Source of the DNA: Terriglobia bacterium
GTDB lineage: Bacteria > Acidobacteriota > Terriglobia > Terriglobales > Acidobacteriaceae
Direction of reading: 5' to 3'
Assembly: GCA_020072645.1 (NCBI GenBank)
Contig: JAIQGK010000004.1
Location: 210,117-274,116, forward strand
Length of the DNA: 64,000 nucleotides
The position numbers and the translations under genes were made by a program. A model generated the notes under the pieces. That model was not told the DNA's origin. It saw only the letters and a list, made by a program, of their open reading frames with translations, and ran no database searches. Below, in pieces: positions 36,825-47,318 of this stretch; position 1 is the first letter of the stretch; every line of letters starts with the position of its first letter.

Positions 36825-39188
36825 CTACTTAATTCTGGTTATAGCCGAGCTTGCCGATCCGCCATTCCCAGATGTGACCGTCACAAGATTCGGCGGCGCG
36901 ATACCGACGAACGTAACCGTGTAATTGCCCGCGCCCGCATTCGTCATCAATGCTGCGTAGGGTTGGCCGGTGGACGTATTAATAATGTCAAGCGTGGCCA
37001 GCATGCAGCCGGGCAGCACGTTGGTTACAGTGCAACCTGTTGGACTAGCGAGCACCACGTTGGTAGTTGCATTTACATCGAGCCGCGCTTTGCTGGTCCG
37101 ATAAACGGCGCTGGTGATGGTGACAACATCCGATTGTTTAACGTTGGTGACTTTCAGGGTGAAAGTGGAAGTGGCTGTGCCAATCACAACTCCATTGAGC
37201 AGCTGTGTCGCTACCAGAGTAATGTCCATGTTCCCCGAGCTGAAGGGCGTAAACGTCGCTAGCGAGCAGTTGAACGTCACGCATTGCAATGCCGCTTGCG
37301 GCTTCAGCGTCCATACAAAGTTTGTGGCGCCGGATTCAACAGACGCTCCGGCATCCAGAGTTACGGGATTTCCCACCGTGGCAGGAGACGAGATGCCATC
37401 CGGTGTCACGGTGAAATTGGCGTTCAGTGCAGGCGCCGTGCCGGGGGTACAACTGGTCGCCGGCGCAACCAGATCGGGCCACGGAGAAAGTTGGCCAGTC
37501 ATGTAGGTCGGGTTGCCGCTCAGTGGCCCAGAACCATTTACCAGCCACGGAAAATCCAAAAAGTTGAACGTCACAACAGGACCGCCAACGATCAATGTTT
37601 CAGGGAAAATAAACGTGAAATCAGGCGCGTTGTATTGTCCATAGGCAATCCCGTTGGCGGAAATCGTGGGACTTGCCAGAGGCACGCCGTTTGGATCGGT
37701 GGTGCTGGCGCTGAGATAACCGGCATAACCGGATAACCGGACGCGCACCAGGCTTACCGGCGGCAGAAAGGCCCCGCCCGCGGGAACGAATTTAAAGCGC
37801 CCTTTCTTTGCGCCGATCGGCGGACCTTGATCAACAGAAAACGCCAGACTCCAGGGCGCTGAGAGCCGGTCCGTCAAGGTGCCATTGCAGTCCTGATCCA
37901 GAGCCAGAATGTCCAGAGGGCGAGAGGGGTCTGTCATGAAACCTTCCACTCTCACTCTTGAAGTTGCTTCCTGGGGAAAGTTCGGATTAGGAACGCCGCC
38001 AGTGCCCTGCAGCAAAACGTCAATCGCGATATAGGCAGGATTGGATCCCGGCGAAGTGTATACGCCCACGTTGCCGATTACCTGATAGGCGGCAATGATG
38101 TAATTATTTTGGGAAGCGGTCAGATCGAGCACGCAGGCGGAGCTGGTGCCGGGCCCGGTTCCTGCCGCGCATGGAGGCATCAGCACTCCTGCATACGTGA
38201 CAAAGTCACCTACTTCAAAAGGCATCTGTTCCCAGGGATCGGTCACGCCACTCGGCGGTGTAGTAATGGGATTGGAGCGGGCCGCCGCCATGGTGAAAGT
38301 GAGAGCAAAAGCTCCTGACGTATCCAGCGGACGGTTGCGCTGGGGACAACGGTCATCTTCAGTAGAAAGAATCGAAGAGCCGGGAATGATCGGGTGCGGT
38401 GCAGCAGTGCCCGGCGCTACGCGAGGAATGCACATGGGATAACCGGTCACGCTGCGAATCGTTGGATTGGATTGATCGACCGTGAAGCGTATGTCCGGGC
38501 TTTGGCCCATGGAAAAGCGGCCTACATTTCTGCTGGGAACGGCTGGATTTGTGAGGCCTGCAATCGGCGGGTCATTGAGCATTACCGCCCTGCCGTTTAC
38601 GACCATGATTCCGTTCGCGTAGTCGATTGCAGTGATGAATCCCGAAGAGGAGTTCAGCGACTGTTGCGATAGGAAGATGAGGCCCGCGATGTAACACGGC
38701 GATGTTAAGGGAAGGCCCGTGCTGGGATCGGTGTGCGCTCCGCAGACGGCACTGGCTACGATGTTGCCCTGAACGTGGGCCTCCCACGTGCCGGGCATGC
38801 AACCAACGCCCACGCCGACGGGCGGCAAGCAATCGGCAAGCGCCAGGCCGGAAGCCGTGCCAAACTTGCTTACCGTTGCGGGCGCCTGAGCAAAGACCTG
38901 TCCCCAACTCAACGTAGCCGCCGGCATTTGCACAATGCTATTGGCCGGCACGATGATCACATGATCGTTGACTTTAATTGTGCCGCCGGAGAGGAGGTCT
39001 CCCGCCGTGCCTATGGGGCGATCAATGGTGGCCGCCTGAATAAAGCCAACTGTATCAAAGCCGGCCGACTCAGTTGTAAGGGCGCCACTTTGCGGCACTG
39101 CGGGTATGTTTGCCACGAATAAAAGCAGCGAGATACAAACGAAGCCGGCGATGGCCAACATCGTTTTTTTACTAGTGCATGAATACAT
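36825..39188 (-). CDS. large secreted protein of unknown function, paralogue B
   Basis: Not a family I can name. It has 787 residues with signal peptide (MLAIAGFVCISLLLFVANIPAV). The whole length parallels the gene at 43387-45930. Shared phrases include GFIQAATI, GGTIKVNDHVIIVPANSIV, WGQVFAQAPA, YIAGLIFLSQQSLN, VDQSNPTIRSVTGYPMCIPR, PFEVGDFVTYAGVL and NNYIIAAYQVIGNVGVYT. The first 450 residues look like small beta modules, and a later PKD/Ig-like stretch (VTLDAGASVESGATNFVWTL) precedes a C-terminal beta domain. It carries no haem or copper motif. A Shine-Dalgarno GGAG lies 6 nt before the ATG. Its position between peroxidase and SCO genes points to an extracellular structural or substrate-binding role in the same system. 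Confidence 0.85.
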   Translation of the reverse strand: MYSCTSKKTMLAIAGFVCISLLLFVANIPAVPQSGALTTESAGFDTVGFIQAATIDRPIGTAGDLLSGGTIKVNDHVIIVPANSIVQMPAATLSWGQVFAQAPATVSKFGTASGLALADCLPPVGVGVGCMPGTWEAHVQGNIVASAVCGAHTDPSTGLPLTSPCYIAGLIFLSQQSLNSSSGFITAIDYANGIMVVNGRAVMLNDPPIAGLTNPAVPSRNVGRFSMGQSPDIRFTVDQSNPTIRSVTGYPMCIPRVAPGTAAPHPIIPGSSILSTEDDRCPQRNRPLDTSGAFALTFTMAAARSNPITTPPSGVTDPWEQMPFEVGDFVTYAGVLMPPCAAGTGPGTSSACVLDLTASQNNYIIAAYQVIGNVGVYTSPGSNPAYIAIDVLLQGTGGVPNPNFPQEATSRVRVEGFMTDPSRPLDILALDQDCNGTLTDRLSAPWSLAFSVDQGPPIGAKKGRFKFVPAGGAFLPPVSLVRVRLSGYAGYLSASTTDPNGVPLASPTISANGIAYGQYNAPDFTFIFPETLIVGGPVVTFNFLDFPWLVNGSGPLSGNPTYMTGQLSPWPDLVAPATSCTPGTAPALNANFTVTPDGISSPATVGNPVTLDAGASVESGATNFVWTLKPQAALQCVTFNCSLATFTPFSSGNMDITLVATQLLNGVVIGTATSTFTLKVTNVKQSDVVTITSAVYRTSKARLDVNATTNVVLASPTGCTVTNVLPGCMLATLDIINTSTGQPYAALMTNAGAGNYTVTFVGIAPPNLVTVTSGNGGSASSAITRIK

Positions 39189-39300
39189 GGGAAGCTCCTT
39201 GGCGGACGCGCCTCAAACTCGTGTTGGCTTACAGGAACGGTGCCGGCGTGGCTGGTGAGTGGGGATTGAACCAGCTTTTCCGCCGGCACTTCTCAACAAT

Positions 39301-40281
39301 TCATCTTGGTTGCTCTGGCATGGGTGCCTCGGTTGTCGGCGCTGCAACAGCTGATTGCTTTTCCATATAGCCGATCAGCAGCTCCGTGGTCGCAGCATCG
39401 AAATGCAGGTTTGGCATGCGCACATCTTTGTATTTTTTCAACAAGGCATTGGCCAGCGGATCGCCATTGTCCAGCAGTTCCTCCGGCACCTGGACGATTT
39501 TCCGGAGCCACTGGGGATCGCGGATCTTCGTTAGGCCCTTCAGGTCCGGACCAATGGATTCTCCGCCACCAATGGTGTGGCAGGCCGCGCATTGCGTGAA
39601 GAAGACATATTTGCCATGATCGTCGTATTTGACAGCAGGCGCATCGGCATAGCTCTTGCCCGATGTCATCTTTTTGGTGCTGGTCCAGCTATTCATCCAG
39701 TCACCAATCATGATGGCCAGGAAGCGCGGGTTATCCAGGGCATTGTTGCGCAGCCACTGTCCGGTAGCTTCATTGCCCAGCAGCAGATGAGCCGAGTGGC
39801 CATCGCGGTCACCCGGAATGGGGTCTTGAAACCCAAGCTTCTTGTTGATGAGCGTGATGTCTTCTTTCTTGCCAGTAAGGAAGAGCCAGCCGGGGCCGGC
39901 GTGGTATGTGTCGGCATATTCCTTCATGGCCGCCGGAGTGTCGCGTTTAGGATCAATGCTGATGGAATAAAAAAAGATATCTTTGCCCACGCGGTCGCCG
40001 AGCATCTTCTGCACCTGGGCCAGGCGCGCGGTTTCCAGAGGACAGATGTCTATGCAGTGGGTATAGAACTGTTCAATGGCCACGGTCTTGCCCTTGAGCA
40101 GATCGTCATAAAAATGCAGCTTGCGGCCAAATTGGTCAGTTAGTTCAACGTTAGGAAAATAATTGGCTCCCCAGTGGTTTTCATAGGCGGCCGCCGGGGC
40201 GGGGCCAAAAGAAATAAGAATTGTGGACGCAAAAATCATGGCGGCCACGCCGGCAAGACTTGCCCAACTCTTCGGTCGCAT
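39301..40281 (-). CDS. SCO1/SenC copper chaperone fused to cytochrome c
   Basis: An exported protein of about 326 residues. A signal peptide (WASLAGVAAMIFASTILISF) leads to a thioredoxin-fold SCO domain with the copper ligands Cys-x3-Cys in THCIDICPLE and a distal His in GHSAHLLL. A C-terminal cytochrome c domain follows, with CAACH in FFTQCAACHTIGGGESIGPDL and a probable Met ligand in VRMPNLHFD. SCO proteins load copper into oxidases, and the haem domain may supply the electrons to reduce copper or cysteines. ATG 40281 is set by GGAG 8 nt upstream. Immediately downstream of the multicopper oxidase gene, which is its likely client. Confidence 0.92.
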   Translation of the reverse strand: MRPKSWASLAGVAAMIFASTILISFGPAPAAAYENHWGANYFPNVELTDQFGRKLHFYDDLLKGKTVAIEQFYTHCIDICPLETARLAQVQKMLGDRVGKDIFFYSISIDPKRDTPAAMKEYADTYHAGPGWLFLTGKKEDITLINKKLGFQDPIPGDRDGHSAHLLLGNEATGQWLRNNALDNPRFLAIMIGDWMNSWTSTKKMTSGKSYADAPAVKYDDHGKYVFFTQCAACHTIGGGESIGPDLKGLTKIRDPQWLRKIVQVPEELLDNGDPLANALLKKYKDVRMPNLHFDAATTELLIGYMEKQSAVAAPTTEAPMPEQPR

Positions 40282-40422
40282 CGTACTGCTCCTTTCACGG
40301 TTCATTCGGACTCTTGAAGAACCCGGCGGGCCGTCCCACGCTGCCAGTCACTTTTGTGCGGGAAGTGAAGGGCAACGCAGACGGTCTGCCGGATTTCCTG
40401 TTACGCCTTAGCCAGCGGCTCT

Positions 40423-42663
<2,241 letters not shown>

Positions 42664-42805
42664 GGTGGCTGCTCTCCGTCTTTTGCAGAGCTTGTCTGCT
42701 TGAATGTGCCGGCTGCGATTTCTCGCCGCCCGCCTGTGTCTTTCATCACCCACCCGGAAGGGATTGCCAAGTCTGTTTCTCATCAGCTCGGCTGGGGTTA
42801 TTGGG

Positions 42806-43297
42806 TTAAATGCGTGTGCTGCCGGAAGCAGGTAAACCTGAAACGCGCTGGTTGCCGTTTTCAGATAATTGACTGTGAATCAGGACTTGGTGCTTGCTGC
42901 ACTGGATACTGCTGAAAAATTCTTTGTTCGCGACAGGGCCCGATGTCGGCTGCCATTTTCGGCACATCTCCAATTTTCTAAACTTGGGGCTTCTTCCAGG
43001 AAAGTTAGCTTGGTTGAGACTCGGGCGTGAATCAACTTGAATTTCCCCGGAAGAAGAGCCTGCTGCAAATTCAAAAATCGAACCTGCAGAGTAGCTGCAC
43101 ATTACCAACGTGAGATTGTCGCTGTCTGTGACGGCGGTCACTGGATTAGAGTGATTTAATGATTTTGTCGCTCGACTATCCAGGCAGACGAAATCAATTT
43201 TCTCTTCGCGGAGCCGGCACGCGTTAGCATCGAACAAACTTGCATCTGCAGGGCGTGTGCTATGTGCGTTTTCCGGAATGAGAACTCTACGTTTCAT
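42806..43297 (-). CDS. hypothetical protein upstream of the oxidase
   Basis: Not recognised. It would be a 163-residue, soluble-looking protein with scattered Cys (LREEKIDFVCLDSRA, TLVMCSYSAGS, KLEMCRKWQP) and no signal peptide, membrane segment or domain motif. AGAGAGA 6 nt before the ATG and its orientation with the flanking redox genes favour it. Its plain composition and lack of motifs do not. It could equally be the leader region of the multicopper oxidase gene. Confidence 0.35.
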   Translation of the reverse strand: MKRRVLIPENAHSTRPADASLFDANACRLREEKIDFVCLDSRATKSLNHSNPVTAVTDSDNLTLVMCSYSAGSIFEFAAGSSSGEIQVDSRPSLNQANFPGRSPKFRKLEMCRKWQPTSGPVANKEFFSSIQCSKHQVLIHSQLSENGNQRVSGLPASGSTRI

Positions 43298-43340
43298 CGG
43301 GAATCTCTCTCTGCGGGGTAGTTGTCAGCCTTGATGAATC

Positions 43341-43372
43341 AGGACTGCCGAGCCGTTTAGCTCGGCAATCCT
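43341..43372 (-). terminator. hairpin terminator after paralogue A
   Basis: AGGACTGCCGAGC (43341-43353) pairs with GCTCGGCAATCCT (43360-43372), 13 bp with one G.U, around a 6-nt loop. It begins 15 bp past the stop codon of the gene at 43387-45930. There is no long T run on either side. Confidence 0.6.
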
Positions 43373-43386
43373 GGTTAGGTGTTGGG

Positions 43387-45930
43387 TTATTGAATTTTGG
43401 TAAGTGCAAAGCCTCCGCTATCGCCATTCAGGTTGGACTTTACGTCCAGCGACTTGGTCGGACAGGGAGTCGTGTTACCAGCGGGATTGCCGCAGGCGGG
43501 CTCTGGTACTCCGTTCAGGGTGATGGTGTAAGCGCCCGCGCCGTTATTGGTAAAGAGATTGCCTGCTCCACCTGCTGCGGGATCTGGGTTATAGGTGGTC
43601 CCAGTAGTCGTCACATAGGACTGCAGGAACAAGTTCACGTTTGGACTGACCACTGAGGAATTCGCGGTAATGATCAGCCGCTTGTTGTTGACGCGGTATT
43701 GCGCCGACGTGGGCGTGATGAGATCGGGCAGCGGCGTGACTGTGACCGACGTGAATTCCGGCGCTGAAACCAGGTTGGCCGTATTTGTTGCCGTAATCGT
43801 GAGATTAACCACGGACGTAGTTACCTGGCCAAGAGGAAGTACAGGAGCGTTGAAAGTTATGGTTGCACTCGTTCCCGGCGGGTTCGGTCCCTGGGTCACG
43901 GTGAAGTTATTCAGGGCAGGCACGCCCGCCTGAGTGGCAGCAAAGAACAGCGGAACCGCAGCTGGTACATTGGGATCAGATCCGGTAACGGCCAAGTTGC
44001 CTGCCGCGCCAGAGAACAGTGTGAGCGGCGCTACATGGTTAACCGTGGGAGCGGATGCCCCATTCACGGCGACGATAGTGCCGGAGACGCCGGTTCCACC
44101 GCAGGTTGTAACTGTCAGCGTCAGGCCAACATTCGTTAATGTTCCGACTGTGGGCGCTGTGTAAACCGGATTCGCTATGTTTGGATTGGAGAAAGTTCCC
44201 GCTGCTGCGGTCCACAGGAACGTTACGGGTGTATCGGCAGTAACGGCGCTGCCGTTCAGAGTAATCGATCCACCAGAGGAATCAGTATAAGGTCCGCCGG
44301 TTACAGCCACGGGCGCCACGGTGCAGGGCGGTGGTGGTGGCGGAGTGCTGCTGGGCCATGGATCAAGTACTTTCACCAGCGTACCCGCTGAGGACGTATA
44401 GCCACCTGCCGCCAGGAATGGGATGCTGTTGAAGTTGTTTTCTACTACCGGTTTTCCCGGCAGGTTTTCCGGGAAGCGGTAGTCTGCCATGGGAGCGTGA
44501 TACTGTCCGGCGATGATGCCATTGGCATACGTGGTTTGTGGTCCACCCGGTGTCCATGCGCCTTCCACTACCGCGCGCACTTCGCGCGTGGGTGGCAGGT
44601 AGCTGTTGCTTGGTGGAGGAGTGCAATCCTTGAAATTGGATGGGGTTGGCACGGTCAAACCGCAGGGTGGGCGATAGCGCCACCGTCCCGTAGCTGCGCC
44701 TATGGTGGGGCCGGGATCCACGCCGATGGTGCCCCAGTCGCGGTCGCTCGGGGCGCCGGTTGATGGATTCAGATCGATGCCGTACAAATGGACGACCCGG
44801 CTTGTATCAGTGCTGAAGCCTTCGAAGCGGGTCATGATCGCCGCTTCATTGGCGCCTATCACCGTCAATCCGCCAGTGCCGATAAAGGAAACGTCAATCG
44901 CCACATAAGCTGGACTGGTTCCCGCCCAGGTGTAAATGCCAACGTTGTTAACGATGGTATGTGCGGAAATATAAGTGTTTGCGATTCCAGGCCACGGGCC
45001 GGCGGTCGGGGTAGCGGGAGTGGCATCCTGCACCAGCGTTCCCGCGAACGTCACATAGTCGCCAACTTCAAACGGGGCTTGTATCGTGGGATCGGGTGGC
45101 ACGCCAGGAAGCGTTACCGGATTGTTCATCGTGTAGAGCGTTAGAAAGACCGGTGGATTGCCGGCAACGGAGATGGGCCGCTGAGTCAGCGGACATAGTG
45201 GATCGTCCGGATTTCCTGGAATTTGTGGATCGGCCAGAACGCGGGGTATGCACATAGGAAAGCCTGAAACGCTTCTTACCGTTGGATTATCCTGGTCCAC
45301 CATGAAGCGCTTGTCAGGGGTTACCGCACGGCCGTAACGGCCTGTACCGGTAAGGCCTACTGCTGGATCGTTGAGCCGAATACGAGTGCCGGCCGCGCAA
45401 TTGCCGATGGCGCCACCGACACGAATTTCGCCCGTGGCGTAGTTAATGCAGTTGATGAACCCCTGGCCATTATTCAGGGCCTGTTGTGAAATCCAAATCA
45501 GTCCGGCAATGTAAACATCAGCGCCACCCGGGCCGCCTATTACGCGGTTGCCGACAATGCGCGCCTCATAAGTTGTGAGGGGCGCAGGAACGTCGGCCAG
45601 CGCCATGCCGGTTGCCACGCCTGTGTATGGAGCGGGGGCTTGTGCGAAAAGCTCCTGCCACGTCAGCGCATTTGCTGGCAGGATTACTATGGTTTCCGAC
45701 GGTACCGTGACCACATGGCCATTAACGGTGATAACGCCGCCTTGGTGCGCGCCAGTTCCGGCGCCTGTTCCCGGTCCGCCCAGCGTAGCCGACTGGATGA
45801 ACCCTGTAATGTCAAACTGCGACGATGATGGAACCGGTAACTGCGCGCCAGCGACACTTGCCATAACCAGAAGGCTGAAAAGCAGGACGGTGGCAAAACG
45901 GAAAGGTGTATTTCTTGTGTAACTTTTCAT
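43387..45930 (-). CDS. large secreted protein of unknown function, paralogue A
   Basis: 847 residues with signal peptide (FRFATVLLFSLLVMASVAGAQ). It is the paralogue of the gene at 36825-39188, with matching order of phrases (FDITGFIQSATLGG, GGVITVNGHVVTVPSETIV, WQELFAQAPAPYTG, YIAGLIWISQQALN, VDQDNPTVRSVSGFPMCIPR, PFEVGDYVTFAGTL). In the second half it has Ig/PKD-like repeats (GGPYTDSSGGSITLNGSAVT, TFLWTAAAGTFSNPN). There is no catalytic or metal motif. GGAGTGAGAT directly precedes the ATG. It is the first gene of the minus-strand redox set and lies next to the response-regulator gene. Its function is unknown; an extracellular scaffold or sheath for the oxidase is one possibility. Confidence 0.85.
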   Translation of the reverse strand: MKSYTRNTPFRFATVLLFSLLVMASVAGAQLPVPSSSQFDITGFIQSATLGGPGTGAGTGAHQGGVITVNGHVVTVPSETIVILPANALTWQELFAQAPAPYTGVATGMALADVPAPLTTYEARIVGNRVIGGPGGADVYIAGLIWISQQALNNGQGFINCINYATGEIRVGGAIGNCAAGTRIRLNDPAVGLTGTGRYGRAVTPDKRFMVDQDNPTVRSVSGFPMCIPRVLADPQIPGNPDDPLCPLTQRPISVAGNPPVFLTLYTMNNPVTLPGVPPDPTIQAPFEVGDYVTFAGTLVQDATPATPTAGPWPGIANTYISAHTIVNNVGIYTWAGTSPAYVAIDVSFIGTGGLTVIGANEAAIMTRFEGFSTDTSRVVHLYGIDLNPSTGAPSDRDWGTIGVDPGPTIGAATGRWRYRPPCGLTVPTPSNFKDCTPPPSNSYLPPTREVRAVVEGAWTPGGPQTTYANGIIAGQYHAPMADYRFPENLPGKPVVENNFNSIPFLAAGGYTSSAGTLVKVLDPWPSSTPPPPPPCTVAPVAVTGGPYTDSSGGSITLNGSAVTADTPVTFLWTAAAGTFSNPNIANPVYTAPTVGTLTNVGLTLTVTTCGGTGVSGTIVAVNGASAPTVNHVAPLTLFSGAAGNLAVTGSDPNVPAAVPLFFAATQAGVPALNNFTVTQGPNPPGTSATITFNAPVLPLGQVTTSVVNLTITATNTANLVSAPEFTSVTVTPLPDLITPTSAQYRVNNKRLIITANSSVVSPNVNLFLQSYVTTTGTTYNPDPAAGGAGNLFTNNGAGAYTITLNGVPEPACGNPAGNTTPCPTKSLDVKSNLNGDSGGFALTKIQ

Positions 45931-46156
45931 ATCTCACTCCAGTCGACTCGTATCTTGGCCCGTTTGAAATTCACGTTTGTAAGCTGGCTCCAGGAATACC
46001 TTTTGCTGGCATTCACGCAGCTAGCTCATACGTGGCCGGAATACAGGACATCAAGACTTGAGCAGCATGGCTCACAGTTGAAATGCGGGCCATCCGGTGA
46101 TGTTGGCATTTTGGGGTGGTTCAATCCCTGATTAAGGAGGGTCGAAGGGGTTGTTT

Positions 46157-46170
46157 CCTGAATTTTCAGG
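46157..46170. promoter_or_regulatory. palindrome CCTGAA-TT-TTCAGG upstream of paralogue A
   Basis: Perfect 6-bp arms around TT, in the 294-bp gap between the secreted-protein gene and the response-regulator gene. It could be an operator for the redox genes or the regulator gene's terminator. It differs from the palindrome upstream of the kinase. Confidence 0.3.
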
Positions 46171-46224
46171 TTCTGACGGCGGTAATAAACAGTGGTTCAG
46201 TTGGGATAGAGATAGGCGGCGATC

Positions 46225-46857
46225 TTAAGATTCAATTAATCCGATTCGTATGGCGTAACGGACCAACCCCGCGGTGTCATGGATGTTGAGTTTATCCATC
46301 AGATTGGAACGGTGTGATTCAGCAGTCTTGACGCTGATTCCCAGCAGCGAAGCAATTTCCTTGGTGGTTTTTCCCTCCGCAACCAGTTGCAGCACCTGTC
46401 GCTCACGGTCACTGATGGGATTGCCCGGCACCGGCGCGTTCTGCAAAAACGCCTGGACAATCGTGCGGGAGATGCTCTGCGTCAAAAACATCTCGCCCCG
46501 GCAAACGGCGCGCAATGCCTGCACCAACTCGCTTGCGGCCTTTGTTTTAAGCACGTATCCGGTCACCCCTGCGCGCAAGCTCTCCAGAATCAGGTGATCT
46601 TCCGTATGCATGGTGAGCAGCACAACTTTGGTGCGCGGATTGGATTTCATGATCTCGCGCGCGGCGTCCACTCCGTTCAGCAGCGGCATGGACAAATCCA
46701 GGATCGCAACTTCTGGATGGTTCGCGTCACATAGCTTCAATGCATCGTGGCCATCAGAAGCCTCGCCAACCACTTGAAACCCTTCCCGCTCCAGGAGCAC
46801 ACGTAGCCCTTGACGGACTATCTCATGATCGTCAGCCAGCACCACTCGAACTGCCAT
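46225..46857 (-). CDS. NarL/LuxR-type response regulator
   Basis: A two-domain DNA-binding response regulator of 210 residues. The receiver (VVLADDHEIVRQGLRVLLER) has the phospho-acceptor Asp at 54 in VAILDLSMPLLNG, the conserved Thr in VVLLTMHTED and Lys in YVLKTKAASEL. The C-terminal LuxR helix-turn-helix is ISDRERQVLQLVAEGKTTKE and IASLLGISVKTAESHRSNLM. Divergent from the PAS histidine kinase at 47319, its likely partner, with a 461-bp gap. The redox genes follow on its strand after 294 bp. Its probable binding site is the palindrome at 47096-47118. Confidence 0.94.
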   Translation of the reverse strand: MAVRVVLADDHEIVRQGLRVLLEREGFQVVGEASDGHDALKLCDANHPEVAILDLSMPLLNGVDAAREIMKSNPRTKVVLLTMHTEDHLILESLRAGVTGYVLKTKAASELVQALRAVCRGEMFLTQSISRTIVQAFLQNAPVPGNPISDRERQVLQLVAEGKTTKEIASLLGISVKTAESHRSNLMDKLNIHDTAGLVRYAIRIGLIES

Positions 46858-46929
46858 CTACGCACACCTCTTATGCGACCGGAACGAACTAGATAAAAAT
46901 GGGGTCTCCGCCTCGCTTTACACCTGGGA

Positions 46930-46948
46930 TAAGCTGCTTTGCAGCTTA
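46930..46948. repeat. short hairpin TAAGCTGC-TTT-GCAGCTTA
   Basis: Perfect 8-bp arms with a 3-nt loop, in the divergent region. It is flanked by GGGA and CACCC and looks like an extragenic palindrome rather than a regulatory site. Confidence 0.5.
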
Positions 46949-47095
46949 CACCCAAGCGCAAGAATCCTCTCATCAAAACCTTTTAAATCTCTAGGCTTGA
47001 CCACAACCAACCCTGCTGATTGAACGATTGGAATGAATGGTTTCAGCCGCGAATCAGCACAAAGTAGCGCCCAGCCACCGCTAATTAGGTTTGCT

Positions 47096-47118
47096 ACACA
47101 TTAGAATCTCTAATGTGT
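47096..47118. promoter_or_regulatory. operator-like palindrome ACACATTAG-N5-CTAATGTGT
   Basis: A perfect inverted repeat with 9-bp arms (ACACATTAG 47096-47104 and CTAATGTGT 47110-47118) in the divergent gap between regulator and kinase genes. It is flanked by further CTAAT copies (CTAATTAG at 47081, CTAATCAC at 47121, CTAATACT at 47132). A near copy of its core precedes the receiver gene at 49440-49458. NarL-family regulators bind such inverted heptamer or nonamer sites. Confidence 0.6.
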
Positions 47119-47318
47119 TTCTAATCACTTTCTAATACTTGAAGCGCCAAATCAGCGTTATATTAAGGGTATAGCTCTGGGGCGCGCAGCCTTTCGTTCC
47201 AAGTGTTCCTGGCTGCCTGAGAAACGAAAACATCAAGGCCTCAGACGACGGACGACTATCTCTTCCTCTCAATAGTCGAAACACTCAATCAATCACCCCC
47301 TTTGGAGGGAGCTGCTGC

